From: Filosporella fistucella
Taxonomy: Eukaryota; Ascomycota; Leotiomycetes; Helotiales
Reading direction: 5' to 3'
NCBI GenBank assembly: GCA_030077755.1
Contig: JAQJZZ010000017.1
Span: 682,001 to 746,000 of the forward strand
Length of the DNA stretch: 64,000 nucleotides
Made by a program: the position numbers and the translations under genes. Shown piece after piece: positions 11,504-22,136 of the stretch (position 1 is the stretch's first letter; each line of letters starts with the position of its first letter). Below the pieces are notes generated by a model, which had not been told where the DNA came from, searched no databases, and saw only the letters and a program-made list of their open reading frames with translations.

Positions 11504-12550
11504 ATCTTCTTGATCTCAACCGAAGTTTCTCGCATACTACCTCTTTATTGTCTATACAAGTCCTACGACATGTTCATAGATGATTGGCTTCACTACAAAT
11601 ATTTTCTTTTGTCATAATGATACCCGTGCATGTTGCACATTTCGGAAGCAGACTGGGTATCGGGAGAATTTCACATGCCTTTTCTTTTGTCGCATCGTCT
11701 TTTTAAAACAACTGCATCTGATTCGCAATCGCGAAGAACAAAACATAATGGCAAATGCTCTGTTGCATGTAACAACATTGAGCCCCCTCTGGCGTTTTAA
11801 GGTTAGATTTTGAGCGGTGGGCTGAAGCGATTAATGGTGTTTTTTACGGCCTGCTCGCTGGGATTTGGGGCAAGGCGTTTTAGAGCGAAAAGAAGGATAA
11901 ATCTCAACTCTGATATCTGGTGAGGCTGGCTTTTTGTCGTCGTTTTGATGATGATACATACGGCTGAGGAAAACTGGATAAGTGTGTATAATAGAATACA
12001 TGAAATAGTATCAGCCTATGGCTTGATATTACAATTTTTCGTCTGCCTCGTTGTGATTGTGATGGTCGTTTTTATCTTGGTTAATTTCTAGTCTGAAAAC
12101 TAGATTAAAATCCTCATAACCTATGCTCTGATACTAAATACATAGGCACTATATCCAAGCACGAATCATCTGAACAGTTATCACACGATATATTTTTCAA
12201 ACCATCTCTTCCATCTATTCTAACTCCTGAGATCTTGCCCTCCTAAACTCTTATCTCCTACCTCACTCTCAGAAATCCACCTAATCATCCCTTCCCCACC
12301 TCCACATGCTATCGTATCGCACAACATCCATTCTCCTCCTCTTTAACTATATACCCCTATATCTTGCAGTAACCACTCATTCTCACCATCCCGTCTCACA
12401 GCCATGACATTTCATTTTTCATCAGAGCGCCTTCCCCTCAATATCTTCTATTTTCTATTCTTCCCTCCTCCCATCATCCTTTCATCCCGCGGGTATGTAA
12501 GTCCATACATCTCACATTTACACAATCTTCTCCATCCTCCCATCCCTCCT
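11504..12550. other. Intergenic, nothing recognised
   Basis: The 3' flank of the PPR gene is followed by AT-rich sequence, then C/T-rich sequence from about 12170 onward. Short ORFs here have no domain signal. Confidence 0.5.
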
Positions 12551-12967
12551 TCACCTTCCCCCAAAACTCCTCCTCCATTTCCTCCCCCTCTTCCCTTCCC
12601 TTTCCTTCTCCCTTTCCGCTAGCGTGGCTTCTATCATTACTTCTTCATAATAGGGGTATCCGCAGCGGATTCTGCTTTCGTTGTCATCTCGGCTTTTTCT
12701 GGTGTTGCTCCTTTTTGTATCGCTGCTTTTGCGCATGTGGAGACTGCGGCGAGGTTCTTGTGAGGAGGAGGAGGGTGGGGATGGGGATAGGGTGTTGGTT
12801 GGGGGATTGGAGGGGGAGGGGGAGGTGGTTGTGGATGAGGAGGTGGAGGAGGAGGTAGTGGGTGAAAGACGATTTGATGGGAGAGGAGAGCGAGATTTCG
12901 ATTTCGAGTTTCCGTGTCTGTGTTTTGCGGCTGGGGGGTTTGGGATTGAGGAATTGGATTGTCCCAT
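12551..12967 (-). CDS. Small Ser/Pro-rich hypothetical protein with N-myristoylation-like start
   Basis: A 138-residue ORF with an ATG in good context, 12-20 bases downstream of a TATAAAAG-like element. It begins MGQSNSS, which fits the N-myristoylation consensus (Gly2, Ser6). The middle is low-complexity Ser/Thr/Pro with basic clusters (KSKSRS, RKSSDTKRS). The C-terminal third is a less biased charged segment (GYPYYEEVMIEATLAEREK) ending in a basic tail. This layout suggests a membrane-tethered disordered protein, but no family is recognised. The low-complexity composition and overlapping ORFs on both strands make the coding call uncertain. Confidence 0.5.
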   Translation of the reverse strand: MGQSNSSIPNPPAAKHRHGNSKSKSRSPLPSNRLSPTTSSSTSSSTTTSPSPSNPPTNTLSPSPPSSSSQEPRRSLHMRKSSDTKRSNTRKSRDDNESRIRCGYPYYEEVMIEATLAEREKEREGKRGRKWRRSFGGR

Positions 12968-14677
12968 TTTGAGTTCTTTTATACCTTGCGAGGAGGAGAA
13001 GGTCTAGGTTGGATATAGAGGGGTTGGAAATGGGATGAAGATGGTGATTGAGAATGGGATTTCTAGAGAGAAACCAGGATTCTGCTTTTGGAGAGCTGGG
13101 TTGAAAGTATAGTTGAGATGAGATGAGATTTAAGTACTGTGAAAAGACTTGAAAGGAATCATTGAGATAAACAGAAGATGGAGTGGATATCAAATATCCT
13201 TATATCTCCCCTCCCTCTGCTACTCCTACACCAATCATGCACCCCCAATTTACCACTCTCCATCCTCCTCTCCTTTGAAACAAGCTGTGCAGCCAAGCAA
13301 CTCTCCTCCCATCATACCTACCTACATAGTACAAACAGCCTTACGCAGCACAGTTGCATCATGATCTGTCCGTGCCGCTGACAAGGAATTCGTATTTTAC
13401 GTATTTGCACCGGTGTGAGAGAGATCTCCGGGTCAGATTCAGAGGAGGCTAGTATGGGAAGCGTTAAGGGTGGTATCAGCAAGGCAGTGGGAGGCTAGAG
13501 AATTAGCTAGGAGGGTATGGGGAAGGCGTGGATGTGGATGATGGGTGCCTTGGTTCTTGGCTGGGGAAGGGGATGGGGGATGAGGGAATGCGGTTTGGTG
13601 TTTGAAGATACGGAATACGGACGGTACGGTGAAATCGAGCTGCTATTAGGTTGAAACCTGGAGGTACATGAATGCGATATTTCAAGTTCTTGGATCTTTG
13701 TTCTTGGCAAAGTATCCGCTTCGAGAATAAGTTATTATTTCATTAAATCGATGTTTATCTATCTATCATTATACTTCAATCCAGCCTACTTATCCCATCT
13801 TTCATAAAGCTGGTAAACATAATGACATCTCAACTGCTCTGTCTCTCCGAACTTCCAACACCCAAAATTTTCCAATGCAGCCTTCCATAAGTGTATGTTC
13901 AAGGCGCAGCAATACATCCATGGCTGTGAGCATCTTCTGACTCTTTCTTTGTTTCTGCTGCCTTCGTACTATCCTTCCGATTCCCGATTCCCTTACTGTC
14001 GCTCTTCGCATTCATCAATACGAAATAACTACATCTGCTGCGTCTGCTGCCCCAAATCAGATCCCCGAAACTCAGCCCTGTGGTGATCCGTCGATCAGAA
14101 ATCAGATCGGGTCAGCTGATTGCCTTATCCGGATCTTGCCCTGTGAGCCCCTATCGTACAGTGCTTCGTAGCGGCGAGTGGTTGTTAGTATAGTGTGGGG
14201 CGGGATAATTGGAGAGGACTTGGGTGTGAGGAATGATTGGAAGAGAGGGAAAGAATTTAGGGTGAATATGCCGTTTTATCCACAGGTAGCACGATTTGGG
14301 GTTTGCTATGGAGTTATGATGAAATTAGAGTTCGTCGAATTGATTTTGATAAGGCAAAAAAATATCTTGCTGTAAGAGGAGTGAAGAGAAGAAGAAATTT
14401 ATGGAAAATATAGTTAGAGAAAGATGTTCATCGTGTGAGAGTCATAGGGGAATTTTGATTTAGAACTAGTTCTTGGGACGAGAATATTGCTTGGACAAGT
14501 GGGACAGACGATACATTTGGCAATTTGTATGCAGTGATTGGTGAGGCATAGAGCAGAGGATCCGAAAAGGGAAGCACTTCTGTGTCTATGAAAGAGATAG
14601 TAGAGACAATATGCTGCTGTTTGGTATTGCATGTGATATAGTGTGTTCCAGAAATATATATTGTACAAGATTCTATG
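12968..14677. other. Intergenic, nothing recognised
   Basis: About 1.7 kb with only short ORFs, none with a recognisable motif. It is the upstream flank of the 12551-12967 gene and the downstream flank of the pantoate ligase gene. Confidence 0.5.
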
Positions 14678-15826
14678 CTATGATGTAGGTTTGAGAATGA
14701 TATTATCAATCAATCTCACAGGTGGTCCATCAGAAAATCCCAGGTTCTCGCCTGGCTGTGGACTTTCAACTGGCAGCATCTTAACTGCGCCGCTCAGAAT
14801 TGCACCTCTCGTCTCGTCGACAGTTTCTAATTCTTGCATCGTCTCTGGATCCGCAAGAGAAATATAATCGATCTCAAAATTGACCCGCTCCTCGGGTTTC
14901 AGTTGATGTTGCTCCATAAGCAACAATTCTGCCAACGCGTTTGCAGGTCCAAGTAATTCTTCTCTTGACCGACAGCCTCTTTTGTACGCTGCCTCAGCAA
15001 CCCTCAAAGTTTTCGAAAGGACGGTTGCGATTTTCCTTCTTCTTGTCCCAAGATACACATTCCTAGAGCTCAATGCCAGCCCATCGGCCTCTCTTTTTGT
15101 TTCTCCAACCACAACTTGGGTATCCATACAGAAATCCTTCACCATCTTCTTGATCACCACTGTCTGCTGAACGTCCTTTTGCCCAAAGTACACCTTCTCA
15201 GGTGTCACAATATTGAAGAGTTTCATGCAGACTGTAGCTACACCTCGAAAGAATGTAGGTCGACTGGCGCCCTCCAATACCTCCCCAACCGGTGTGATTG
15301 TGATGAAGCTTCCTTTTCCATTGACTTCCTGACTCGGCGACCCGCTAGGGTACATTTCATTTGTCGTTGGCGCGAAAACTGCAGCAATTGTACCCAAATT
15401 CTTTCCATCTGCAGCAAGTTCCCTGTCAAGATCTCTCAACATCTCTGTATCCTTCTCCCACGTCTTGGGATAACTGGCCAAATCTTCGTGTACACCGAAT
15501 TGGGTCGGATTGACATATATACTAACGACTACCGCAGAATTTTCTTTCGCTGCCATGCGAATTAGGGAGAGGTGCCCTTCATGGAGAGCTCCCATGGTAG
15601 GAACAAGTCCAACTGAACGGTAATCGAGGAGCTGTTTGCGACGCCATTGACGGAGTGCAGGTATTTCGCGGAAGACTTTGATAGAGGTATTGGAGATGAC
15701 TGGGTCTTTACTTCGTGCTCGCAGAGTATAGGAGGTTGAAAAGGCTCGTGGAAGGCTGAGAAGCTCCTTTTGAAGAGCTCCGTAGGAGCACTTCGGGAGA
15801 AGAGATTTAGCAGTCGCTGCAAACAT
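14678..15826 (-). CDS. PAN6: Pantoate-beta-alanine ligase (pantothenate synthetase)
   Basis: Condenses pantoate with beta-alanine, using ATP, to make pantothenate, the coenzyme A precursor. A single exon of 382 residues. The nucleotidyltransferase fold is clear: LVPTMGALHEGHLSLI contains the HIGH-like HEGH, followed by SIYVNPTQFG, the pantoate-binding region near RPTFFRGVATV, YFGQKDVQQ, and the KMSKS-equivalent region READGLALSSRNVYL. It has about 50 more N-terminal residues than bacterial PanC, rich in Ser, Arg and Leu and poor in acidic residues, which could be a mitochondrial presequence (inference). It is transcribed divergently from the Dbp7 gene with 306 bases between start codons, so the two probably share a promoter region. 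Confidence 0.96.
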   Translation of the reverse strand: MFAATAKSLLPKCSYGALQKELLSLPRAFSTSYTLRARSKDPVISNTSIKVFREIPALRQWRRKQLLDYRSVGLVPTMGALHEGHLSLIRMAAKENSAVVVSIYVNPTQFGVHEDLASYPKTWEKDTEMLRDLDRELAADGKNLGTIAAVFAPTTNEMYPSGSPSQEVNGKGSFITITPVGEVLEGASRPTFFRGVATVCMKLFNIVTPEKVYFGQKDVQQTVVIKKMVKDFCMDTQVVVGETKREADGLALSSRNVYLGTRRRKIATVLSKTLRVAEAAYKRGCRSREELLGPANALAELLLMEQHQLKPEERVNFEIDYISLADPETMQELETVDETRGAILSGAVKMLPVESPQPGENLGFSDGPPVRLIDNIILKPTS

Positions 15827-16132
15827 AATTTTAATACTGTAAATTAGAAGGAGAAATTTTTGATAAGAACAAAATCAATTGTACCCTTTCAAGGGCCATT
15901 GCGAGAAGCAAGAATTTGCACAGTCATCTTGCGTGATGGTACTTACTGCGTACATTGAAGGCTGAGATCCTCGGATCTTTCATCTCTACAATGTCCCTTC
16001 TTCAAAATGCTTACCAAAAGAAGTTAGACTTCCCGTTCTGCGGGGCCAAATCCCGTGCCGATAAGGATAATTTCCTGTGAAAAAAGTCGAGAGCACATCG
16101 CATTTTCGCAGACTTTAAAGAAATCAGCAACC
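15827..16132. promoter_or_regulatory. Shared promoter region, PAN6 / DBP7
   Basis: 306 bases between two divergent ATGs; both promoters and 5' leaders must lie here. No certain TATA element or factor site was identified. Confidence 0.55.
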
Positions 16133-18808
16133 ATGGCAGACGATGGTATGCTCATGAACTTTGAGATTGGAGATGCTCCTATACTGCCCAAGCAGACATT
16201 TCAAGGAGGACGTTGGAGGGATCGATTGGCGGCGAAGAAAATTGTTCAGAAGCGGACGAACAAATCTACGAATCCTTCCACTCGAGAAATTTTCAACGAT
16301 AAAAGACACAATGTAGAGACAGAGGAATACATTGGAACGAGTTCTGCTCCGCCACCGAAGAGACAGAGGGTTGAACCTGATGCGGGTCGAAACGAGAACA
16401 CCGCAAGATTTGTGTCGGGCAAACTACCACCTGGATCAATAAAAATTGGCCCATCACGAAGTGTGCCGATACAGGAGGAGACTAGACCAGCTTTCGTCTC
16501 AGGAAAACTGCCTCCAGGAAGCATAAAAATTGGGCCGCCGAGGGAGAAGCCTGTACAGGAAAGTACAAGGCCAGCCTTTGTGTCCGGAAAGCTTCCTCCA
16601 GGCAGTATAACAGCTGGTGGAGGTGGGAAGAAGATTAGTTTTCATGATGAGGCCAACGATGATTTTTCTCAGGAGAGATTACCTCCCAGACACAAGAGAA
16701 ACGAGGATAGAGAGGTGTCTGGACGGAATGCTGCCACAGCTACACACATCTCTGGAAAATTACCACCGGGTAGCATCAACGGTGGACATTGGAGTGGAGA
16801 AGTGGGAAAGCCAAACCAGGTTATTTCGTCCTTGTTCTCCTTCAATCCATCTTCAAAAACAAAGTTTGAGGAATCGGAAGAGGTTGCTGAGCCTGCGAAA
16901 CCTTCCAACGCACCTCTCACCGAGGAAATGGAAACTTTCACGGCTTTGGGATTGTCAAGGCGACTGGCAGCACATTTATCTACAAAGATGGATATGTCAG
17001 CACCAACTGCAATTCAAAAAGCTGCTATTACACAGATGATCAAGGATGATAGCGATGCATTTATCCAAGCAGAAACTGGTTCGGGAAAGACTTTGGCATA
17101 TCTACTTCCTATTGTAGAGCGAATCTTATCGATGAGCAGCGACAAGGTGCAGGTACACCGAGATTCTGGTCTATTTGCTATTGTCTTAGCACCTACACGA
17201 GAATTGTGTAAACAAATTGCCACTGTTCTGGAGAAAGTTCTGAGATGTGCACCATGGATCGTCGGTACAACAGTTATTGGAGGAGAAAGCAAGCAGTCAG
17301 AGAAAGCGAGGTTACGAAAGGGCGTCAATATTCTTATTGCAACCCCTGGCCGACTAGCAGATCACTTGGACAATACCGAGGTTTTGAATGTTAGTACAGT
17401 TAGATGGTTGGTCTTGGATGAAGGAGATCGTTTGATGGAGCTGGGATTCGAAGAAGAAATCAAAGGAATCGTCGACAAAATTGGAAAACGTGCACTCACA
17501 ATCAACATGAGAAACGGTCTGGACCTCAGTGCTTTGCCAATTCGAAGAGTAACTGTTTTATGCTCAGCTACCATGAAGATGAACGTGCAGAGGCTGGGAG
17601 AAATCAGTTTGAAAGATGCTGTTCACATTCAAGCTGATCCATCTGATGAAGAAGTGGCTAAGACCAAAGCTGATGGAACAGAAGGCGACGAGAAGGCATT
17701 CTCTGCACCAGCACAACTCAAACAGGCATATGCAGTTGTACCTGCGAAGTTACGTCTAGTTACTTTGACTGCTATTCTGAAGCGCGCTTTCGCCAGGCGA
17801 GGATCAGTCATGAAAGCGATTGTCTTCATTTCCTGCGCCGATTCAGTCGATTTTCACTTTTCTCTATTCAGCCGTCCTCTTGAGTCTGTCGCTGAAGATG
17901 GCGAGGAGACTGTTGACCTTGCCCCCATTGTCAAGAACGACCTGACGAAAGACACAATCGCTCACGCCACTGCCTTCTCCAGCAAAACTAATTCGGTGGT
18001 TCTACACAAACTTCACGGATCTCTAGCTCAAAATATTCGAACTGCCACTCTCAAAGCATTCACCGAATCCACAGAGCCCTGCGTTATAGTTTGTACCGAT
18101 GTGGCATCTAGAGGTCTCGATCTGCCGAATGTCGACTATGTTATTGAATATGATCCACCATTCAGTGCTGATGATCATTTGCATCGTGTAGGAAGGACAG
18201 CAAGAGCTGGAAAGGAGGGACGTGCATTGATTTTCTTATTACCTGGGGAGGAAGAGGAGTATGTATCAGTACTCGCCTCTGGATACAGAGATGGGAAGAA
18301 ATCATTAACCCACAATACCTCTGAAGATTTGTTACGCAAAGGGTTTGGAGGTACAGGTCGCGAATGGGAAGAACGTGCAACGCAATGGCAATTAGAGGTT
18401 GAGAGATGGGCTCAAGACTCACCGAAATATCTAGAGATGGCTCGGCGAGGTTTCCAAAGTCACATTCGTGCTTACGCCACACACGTTGCAAACGAGAGAC
18501 ACATTTTCAATATGCAGACATTGCATCTTGGTCATCTGGCAAAAGCGTTTGCTCTGAGAGACAAGCCTGGCAGTATCAAGGTCCCAGGCCTAAGGCCATC
18601 GAAGATGACGAAGGCAGATAGAAGTGTTGCAGCTAGGAAGGCCAAGAGGGGGGAGGTTGAGGATAAGGCTCCAGAAGGCGAGAGGGTGAGGAAACAGAGG
18701 AAGATTGAGCTTGACCTACCATCTGTGGACGGCAATGATGCCGTGAGAAGGATGAAAAAGAAGATGAAGGAGCATATGGCTATTGCGAGCGAATTCAATA
18801 TTGGATGA
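16133..18808 (+). CDS. DBP7: DEAD-box ATP-dependent RNA helicase Dbp7 (ribosome biogenesis)
   Basis: 891 residues, one exon. The start is the ATG in ACCATGG opening MADDGMLMNF; the frame extends upstream only through non-ATG codons. The N-terminal FQGGRWRDRLAAKK is characteristic of Dbp7. Helicase motifs in order: Q-motif region (FTALGLSRRLA...PTAIQKAAI), motif I AETGSGKT, Ia APTRELCKQI, TPGRLADHL, motif II as DEGD, motif III CSATM, then TDVASRGLDLPNVDYVI and HRVGRTARAG. The basic C-terminal tail fits a nucleolar protein. In yeast Dbp7 acts in early 60S pre-ribosome assembly. Motif II being DEGD instead of DEAD is seen in this subfamily. Four copies of SGKLPPGSI lie in the N-terminal extension (about 95-103, 123-131, 151-159 and 207-215). 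Confidence 0.95.
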   Translation: MADDGMLMNFEIGDAPILPKQTFQGGRWRDRLAAKKIVQKRTNKSTNPSTREIFNDKRHNVETEEYIGTSSAPPPKRQRVEPDAGRNENTARFVSGKLPPGSIKIGPSRSVPIQEETRPAFVSGKLPPGSIKIGPPREKPVQESTRPAFVSGKLPPGSITAGGGGKKISFHDEANDDFSQERLPPRHKRNEDREVSGRNAATATHISGKLPPGSINGGHWSGEVGKPNQVISSLFSFNPSSKTKFEESEEVAEPAKPSNAPLTEEMETFTALGLSRRLAAHLSTKMDMSAPTAIQKAAITQMIKDDSDAFIQAETGSGKTLAYLLPIVERILSMSSDKVQVHRDSGLFAIVLAPTRELCKQIATVLEKVLRCAPWIVGTTVIGGESKQSEKARLRKGVNILIATPGRLADHLDNTEVLNVSTVRWLVLDEGDRLMELGFEEEIKGIVDKIGKRALTINMRNGLDLSALPIRRVTVLCSATMKMNVQRLGEISLKDAVHIQADPSDEEVAKTKADGTEGDEKAFSAPAQLKQAYAVVPAKLRLVTLTAILKRAFARRGSVMKAIVFISCADSVDFHFSLFSRPLESVAEDGEETVDLAPIVKNDLTKDTIAHATAFSSKTNSVVLHKLHGSLAQNIRTATLKAFTESTEPCVIVCTDVASRGLDLPNVDYVIEYDPPFSADDHLHRVGRTARAGKEGRALIFLLPGEEEEYVSVLASGYRDGKKSLTHNTSEDLLRKGFGGTGREWEERATQWQLEVERWAQDSPKYLEMARRGFQSHIRAYATHVANERHIFNMQTLHLGHLAKAFALRDKPGSIKVPGLRPSKMTKADRSVAARKAKRGEVEDKAPEGERVRKQRKIELDLPSVDGNDAVRRMKKKMKEHMAIASEFNIG

Positions 18809-19097
18809 GCTGTCGACCTATGGGACGAAGTCATCTCGAATGGAAATATCATAATCTAGATGCACAAATTGCATAAACACGTGACCGTAATTTTATCCCG
18901 GATCCGCTTACAGTACGCGAAAAGTCGTGAGATATTCTACCTCGCGTCTCTCTCTCCGGGTCTGTAATTGACCATTTATTTTATATTTTCTCGACTATAC
19001 TCTGGCTCCAAGTCGCCCAGCTTGGGGATTCAAGCTCGCCATATGCACCGGTGCTGATATCTACGATAGAGATCTGGATGATCAATGGTAACGCAGC

Positions 19098-21209
19098 ATG
19101 ATGCGTCGAAATTACGAGAGCCCGGTAAACGAACCATATGGCAAATGGCCTCAAGCTCACTTGGCTCCCTATAGTGAGCAATCGACTCAGTCATGGCGGC
19201 AAGCTGTTGATTATCCGACCCCGCCCTTATCGTCACCCCTCGCCCCAATTCCTGCGCCGAAAATTGCTTCAGAAAGCCATGACTTTTGAGATGCAATCAA
19301 TAAGCCCAAGAGGCTCAGACTGGAAGAGACAATGCGATTGTGGAGGCTGCTATTGAAGCAGTTTCCATGTCACTAAATCTCTCACGACCGGAATTCGAAG
19401 AAGATTTGGATGAATCCGGAAGTGGACCAACGACGTCAGCGTCCTAGAAGGTTACAAAAGTAGATGCTTTCTCGAAGTTGATGAATTCGAAACAGAATTT
19501 AAGCAAGGTGACAAAGCCTCCTGTCACTTTCGAAAGCTATGTGCCGACACCGAACAACATTCTCGAGAAACATGAACAAAAATATGCTGGGATGAGTGGA
19601 CACCAGTGGGCATTAATTGTTATCAAATTTATAAATTCGGCACTCGAGTCTATTATCCTTCGGCATCTCTCGATGGCGCCTCACTTCCAGACTAACGTCA
19701 ACGCGTTACACGTTCTAGAGGTTGCCACCGCGATTACTTATGCGCCTAAAAGTCAGACTTCTGATACTTTGCGCTCGGGAGGGTTACCCAGCCATCTCAT
19801 GAGAAGAATTCATGACATCGTCGCCCGGATGTCGAGCAGTGAGAGGAGCAATCTTGTTAAAGAAGGCACTTTCCTAGCCAAAGCGAAAGAATTCAGGGAA
19901 AAGCCGTTGGTGCTTTGGACAGAAATGTTTGGAATGAACTAGGTGATATTTTCCGGATTCTAAAGATACCTGGGCCGGTTGACTTCCGAAGAGTGAGGGA
20001 GGATATGGAGAAAAAGCTTTGTCGTGATCCAACGGAGACCAAAATGAGGTGGTTACGTTTTGGAGCTACCATCATCAAAAGCATTCAAAAAGATATATCC
20101 TCTTACGTCACCGCATTGATGTGCTTTGAGACAAGATAGAATGCCATGGATGTATTGTCAGAAGTTGGGATTCTTCTAATGGAGGATGGCACGCGGAACG
20201 GGACAGTCATATCCTTTTCAACCTTTTCAAGGGGTTATTAAACGCAATGTTGAGCACTGGGAAAATGTTCATGGAGAAAGGAATCGATGTCATTGTCGCA
20301 GAGATTCGTACAAAGTGGGAAGCATCAGATCCAAGCTTCTACAGGAGCTTCCAGGCACTTATGGAAAATAATCAATACACTAAATTCATGAGGGATATCT
20401 GGTCTGTCCAGCTACCTTTCAACGTTTCTCTTGTTGGCGCTCAACAAAGCTTGATTCAAGGCCTTGCGTCGAAGCGCATGAGGCAAGCAAAACGAATCTT
20501 GATAATGGATTATTGCTGAAGATTTGTACTTGAGATGGGGCAATTCAGTCTTCTGGGGCAAGGAGATTGGCCTCGTAGACCAAGTGTACTAGTTGTTCCC
20601 AGACAGGCCTCTCCCGATATATCGAGACTAGTTTATCCAAGGAATTGACAAGGTGCTGCTATCAAAGTTTGAATTTGGAAGCTACAATTTCGTCTACAAT
20701 GTCAAAAGATAGATGGAACGGTTTCTGTCGTTCGCACCTGCATTGACTGCAGTACCCGACAAGAGGCGGTTCATGCCACTCGAGGTACAAGCTTCGACAT
20801 GAAAATCAATGCTCTTTGCATCTTGGTCGCAATTGCCTCGAGGATAGTCGAATGGTGGCATAATACACGTCCTTGATGGCACCAAGACCTATTCCAAGAT
20901 CAGCTGTCAGAGGATTTGATAACAGATACCATGATGAACATATGCCACTATCTTTCACCCTCTGATTGGAGTCAGGTTGCGTTGGACTACCAATTTTTGG
21001 AAGCGCTTGGTGACTTGGATATCCGCCGATCTCAAATACCGGAAATGATGGAGGGTTTGGATGCTGTGCTGCAGGTAATTCGAGACCCAAAGCATAAGAC
21101 TTCGAACTTGTCGAAGCAGCCCCAATCTTCGACACTGGCGAACGCTGAGAACGTCATTGATCTTACAGACGATGAAGTGGAGTATTCTATTGAAGATAGA
21201 GATCTATGA
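19098..21209 (+). pseudogene. Decayed gene of unknown family ending in a SUMO-interaction-like motif
   Basis: Protein-like segments follow one another in shifting frames. The main ones are at 19098-19289, 19478-19930, 19925-20090, about 20090-20519 and about 20750-21209. Breaks I can see include stops at 19287-19289 and 19447, a frameshift in the GGGAAAAG run near 19900 (after AKEFRE the text continues as GALDRNVWNELGD), a second shift in the CAAAAAGA run near 20090, and a TGA near 20128 where CGA (Arg) would fit the text. None of these is flanked by usable splice sites. The last segment carries NVIDLTDDEVE, which matches a hydrophobic-acidic SUMO-interacting motif. The original product was perhaps 600-700 residues. 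Function unknown. It could be a strain-specific loss, or I may be missing unusual introns. Confidence 0.6.
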
Positions 21210-22136
21210 ACTATCGCAGAGAATTAGATACTGTGGAGGTACAAAGCAGTTTAGATTTTGCGTATGTGGTACCTAAGTAGTAGCTGCGGTCACATGCTCA
21301 GAGGCATCGTTTCAAGCATTGTTGCGCTCGTCTATTGCATCATGTCTTGATTCCCTGCTTATGAAATTCAACTCTGCCTGGTTCTTCTGGAGGATCTTGG
21401 ACTTGTCAATTTTCGCTTTGTGTTACTGTAAGCCGAACTGCTCTTTGCCGAGAGATGAATCTTCGTTGCGATCTGGCTATTGTGTCCAGAAGGAAAGCAA
21501 ACTTCTGGTCAAAGATTGACAGACCATTTCAAGAAATTTAGAATGCATGGCGATTGGACTTGGTGTATTACTACAACTCGTTCGTTCTGTTTTGAGTACT
21601 TGATTATGCTTTTGTGGATCCGTTCTCATTCTGCCCTTGACTCAGACACTTGTCAATATTTCTGAGAGGGCAGATTGAAGTCTTCTTTCATTTTCAGGAT
21701 AGAATCTCCAGCACTTGGCGCACTTGTGCAATGGGCTTTCATTTAAGATGACTTTGATTCATGGATCCAGTAAAATCCAGACTCCTTCCGTCTAAATAAG
21801 CTCTTTGTATTCAGAATTTTATGTGATATCATCATAATTTGAATGAAATACATCCGGAATCAAACAGAAACATGGGCGTGCTACCCCAGCTCCTGCCTAT
21901 ACGTGTCTCGCTCTTCATCATCCTGTTTATCGCGTCATCATCAGATCTCGCTTGCATTAAAGGGGGGATGTTTTGGTCACGTGATACAGCGACACATCCA
22001 AATATACTATCCCGTTTGGGACGCCCCGCGATACCCTCTTGTTAAAATTGTTGTTGACTGTCGCTTCTTCATCCATCCAACATCATCTTTCAATCTTCGC
22101 ATTGTAACACAACAATCAATCAAAGTCGTTGTCAAG
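21210..22136. other. Intergenic, nothing recognised
   Basis: Only short ORFs without motifs. It contains the promoter of the zinc-cluster gene that begins at 22137. Confidence 0.5.
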
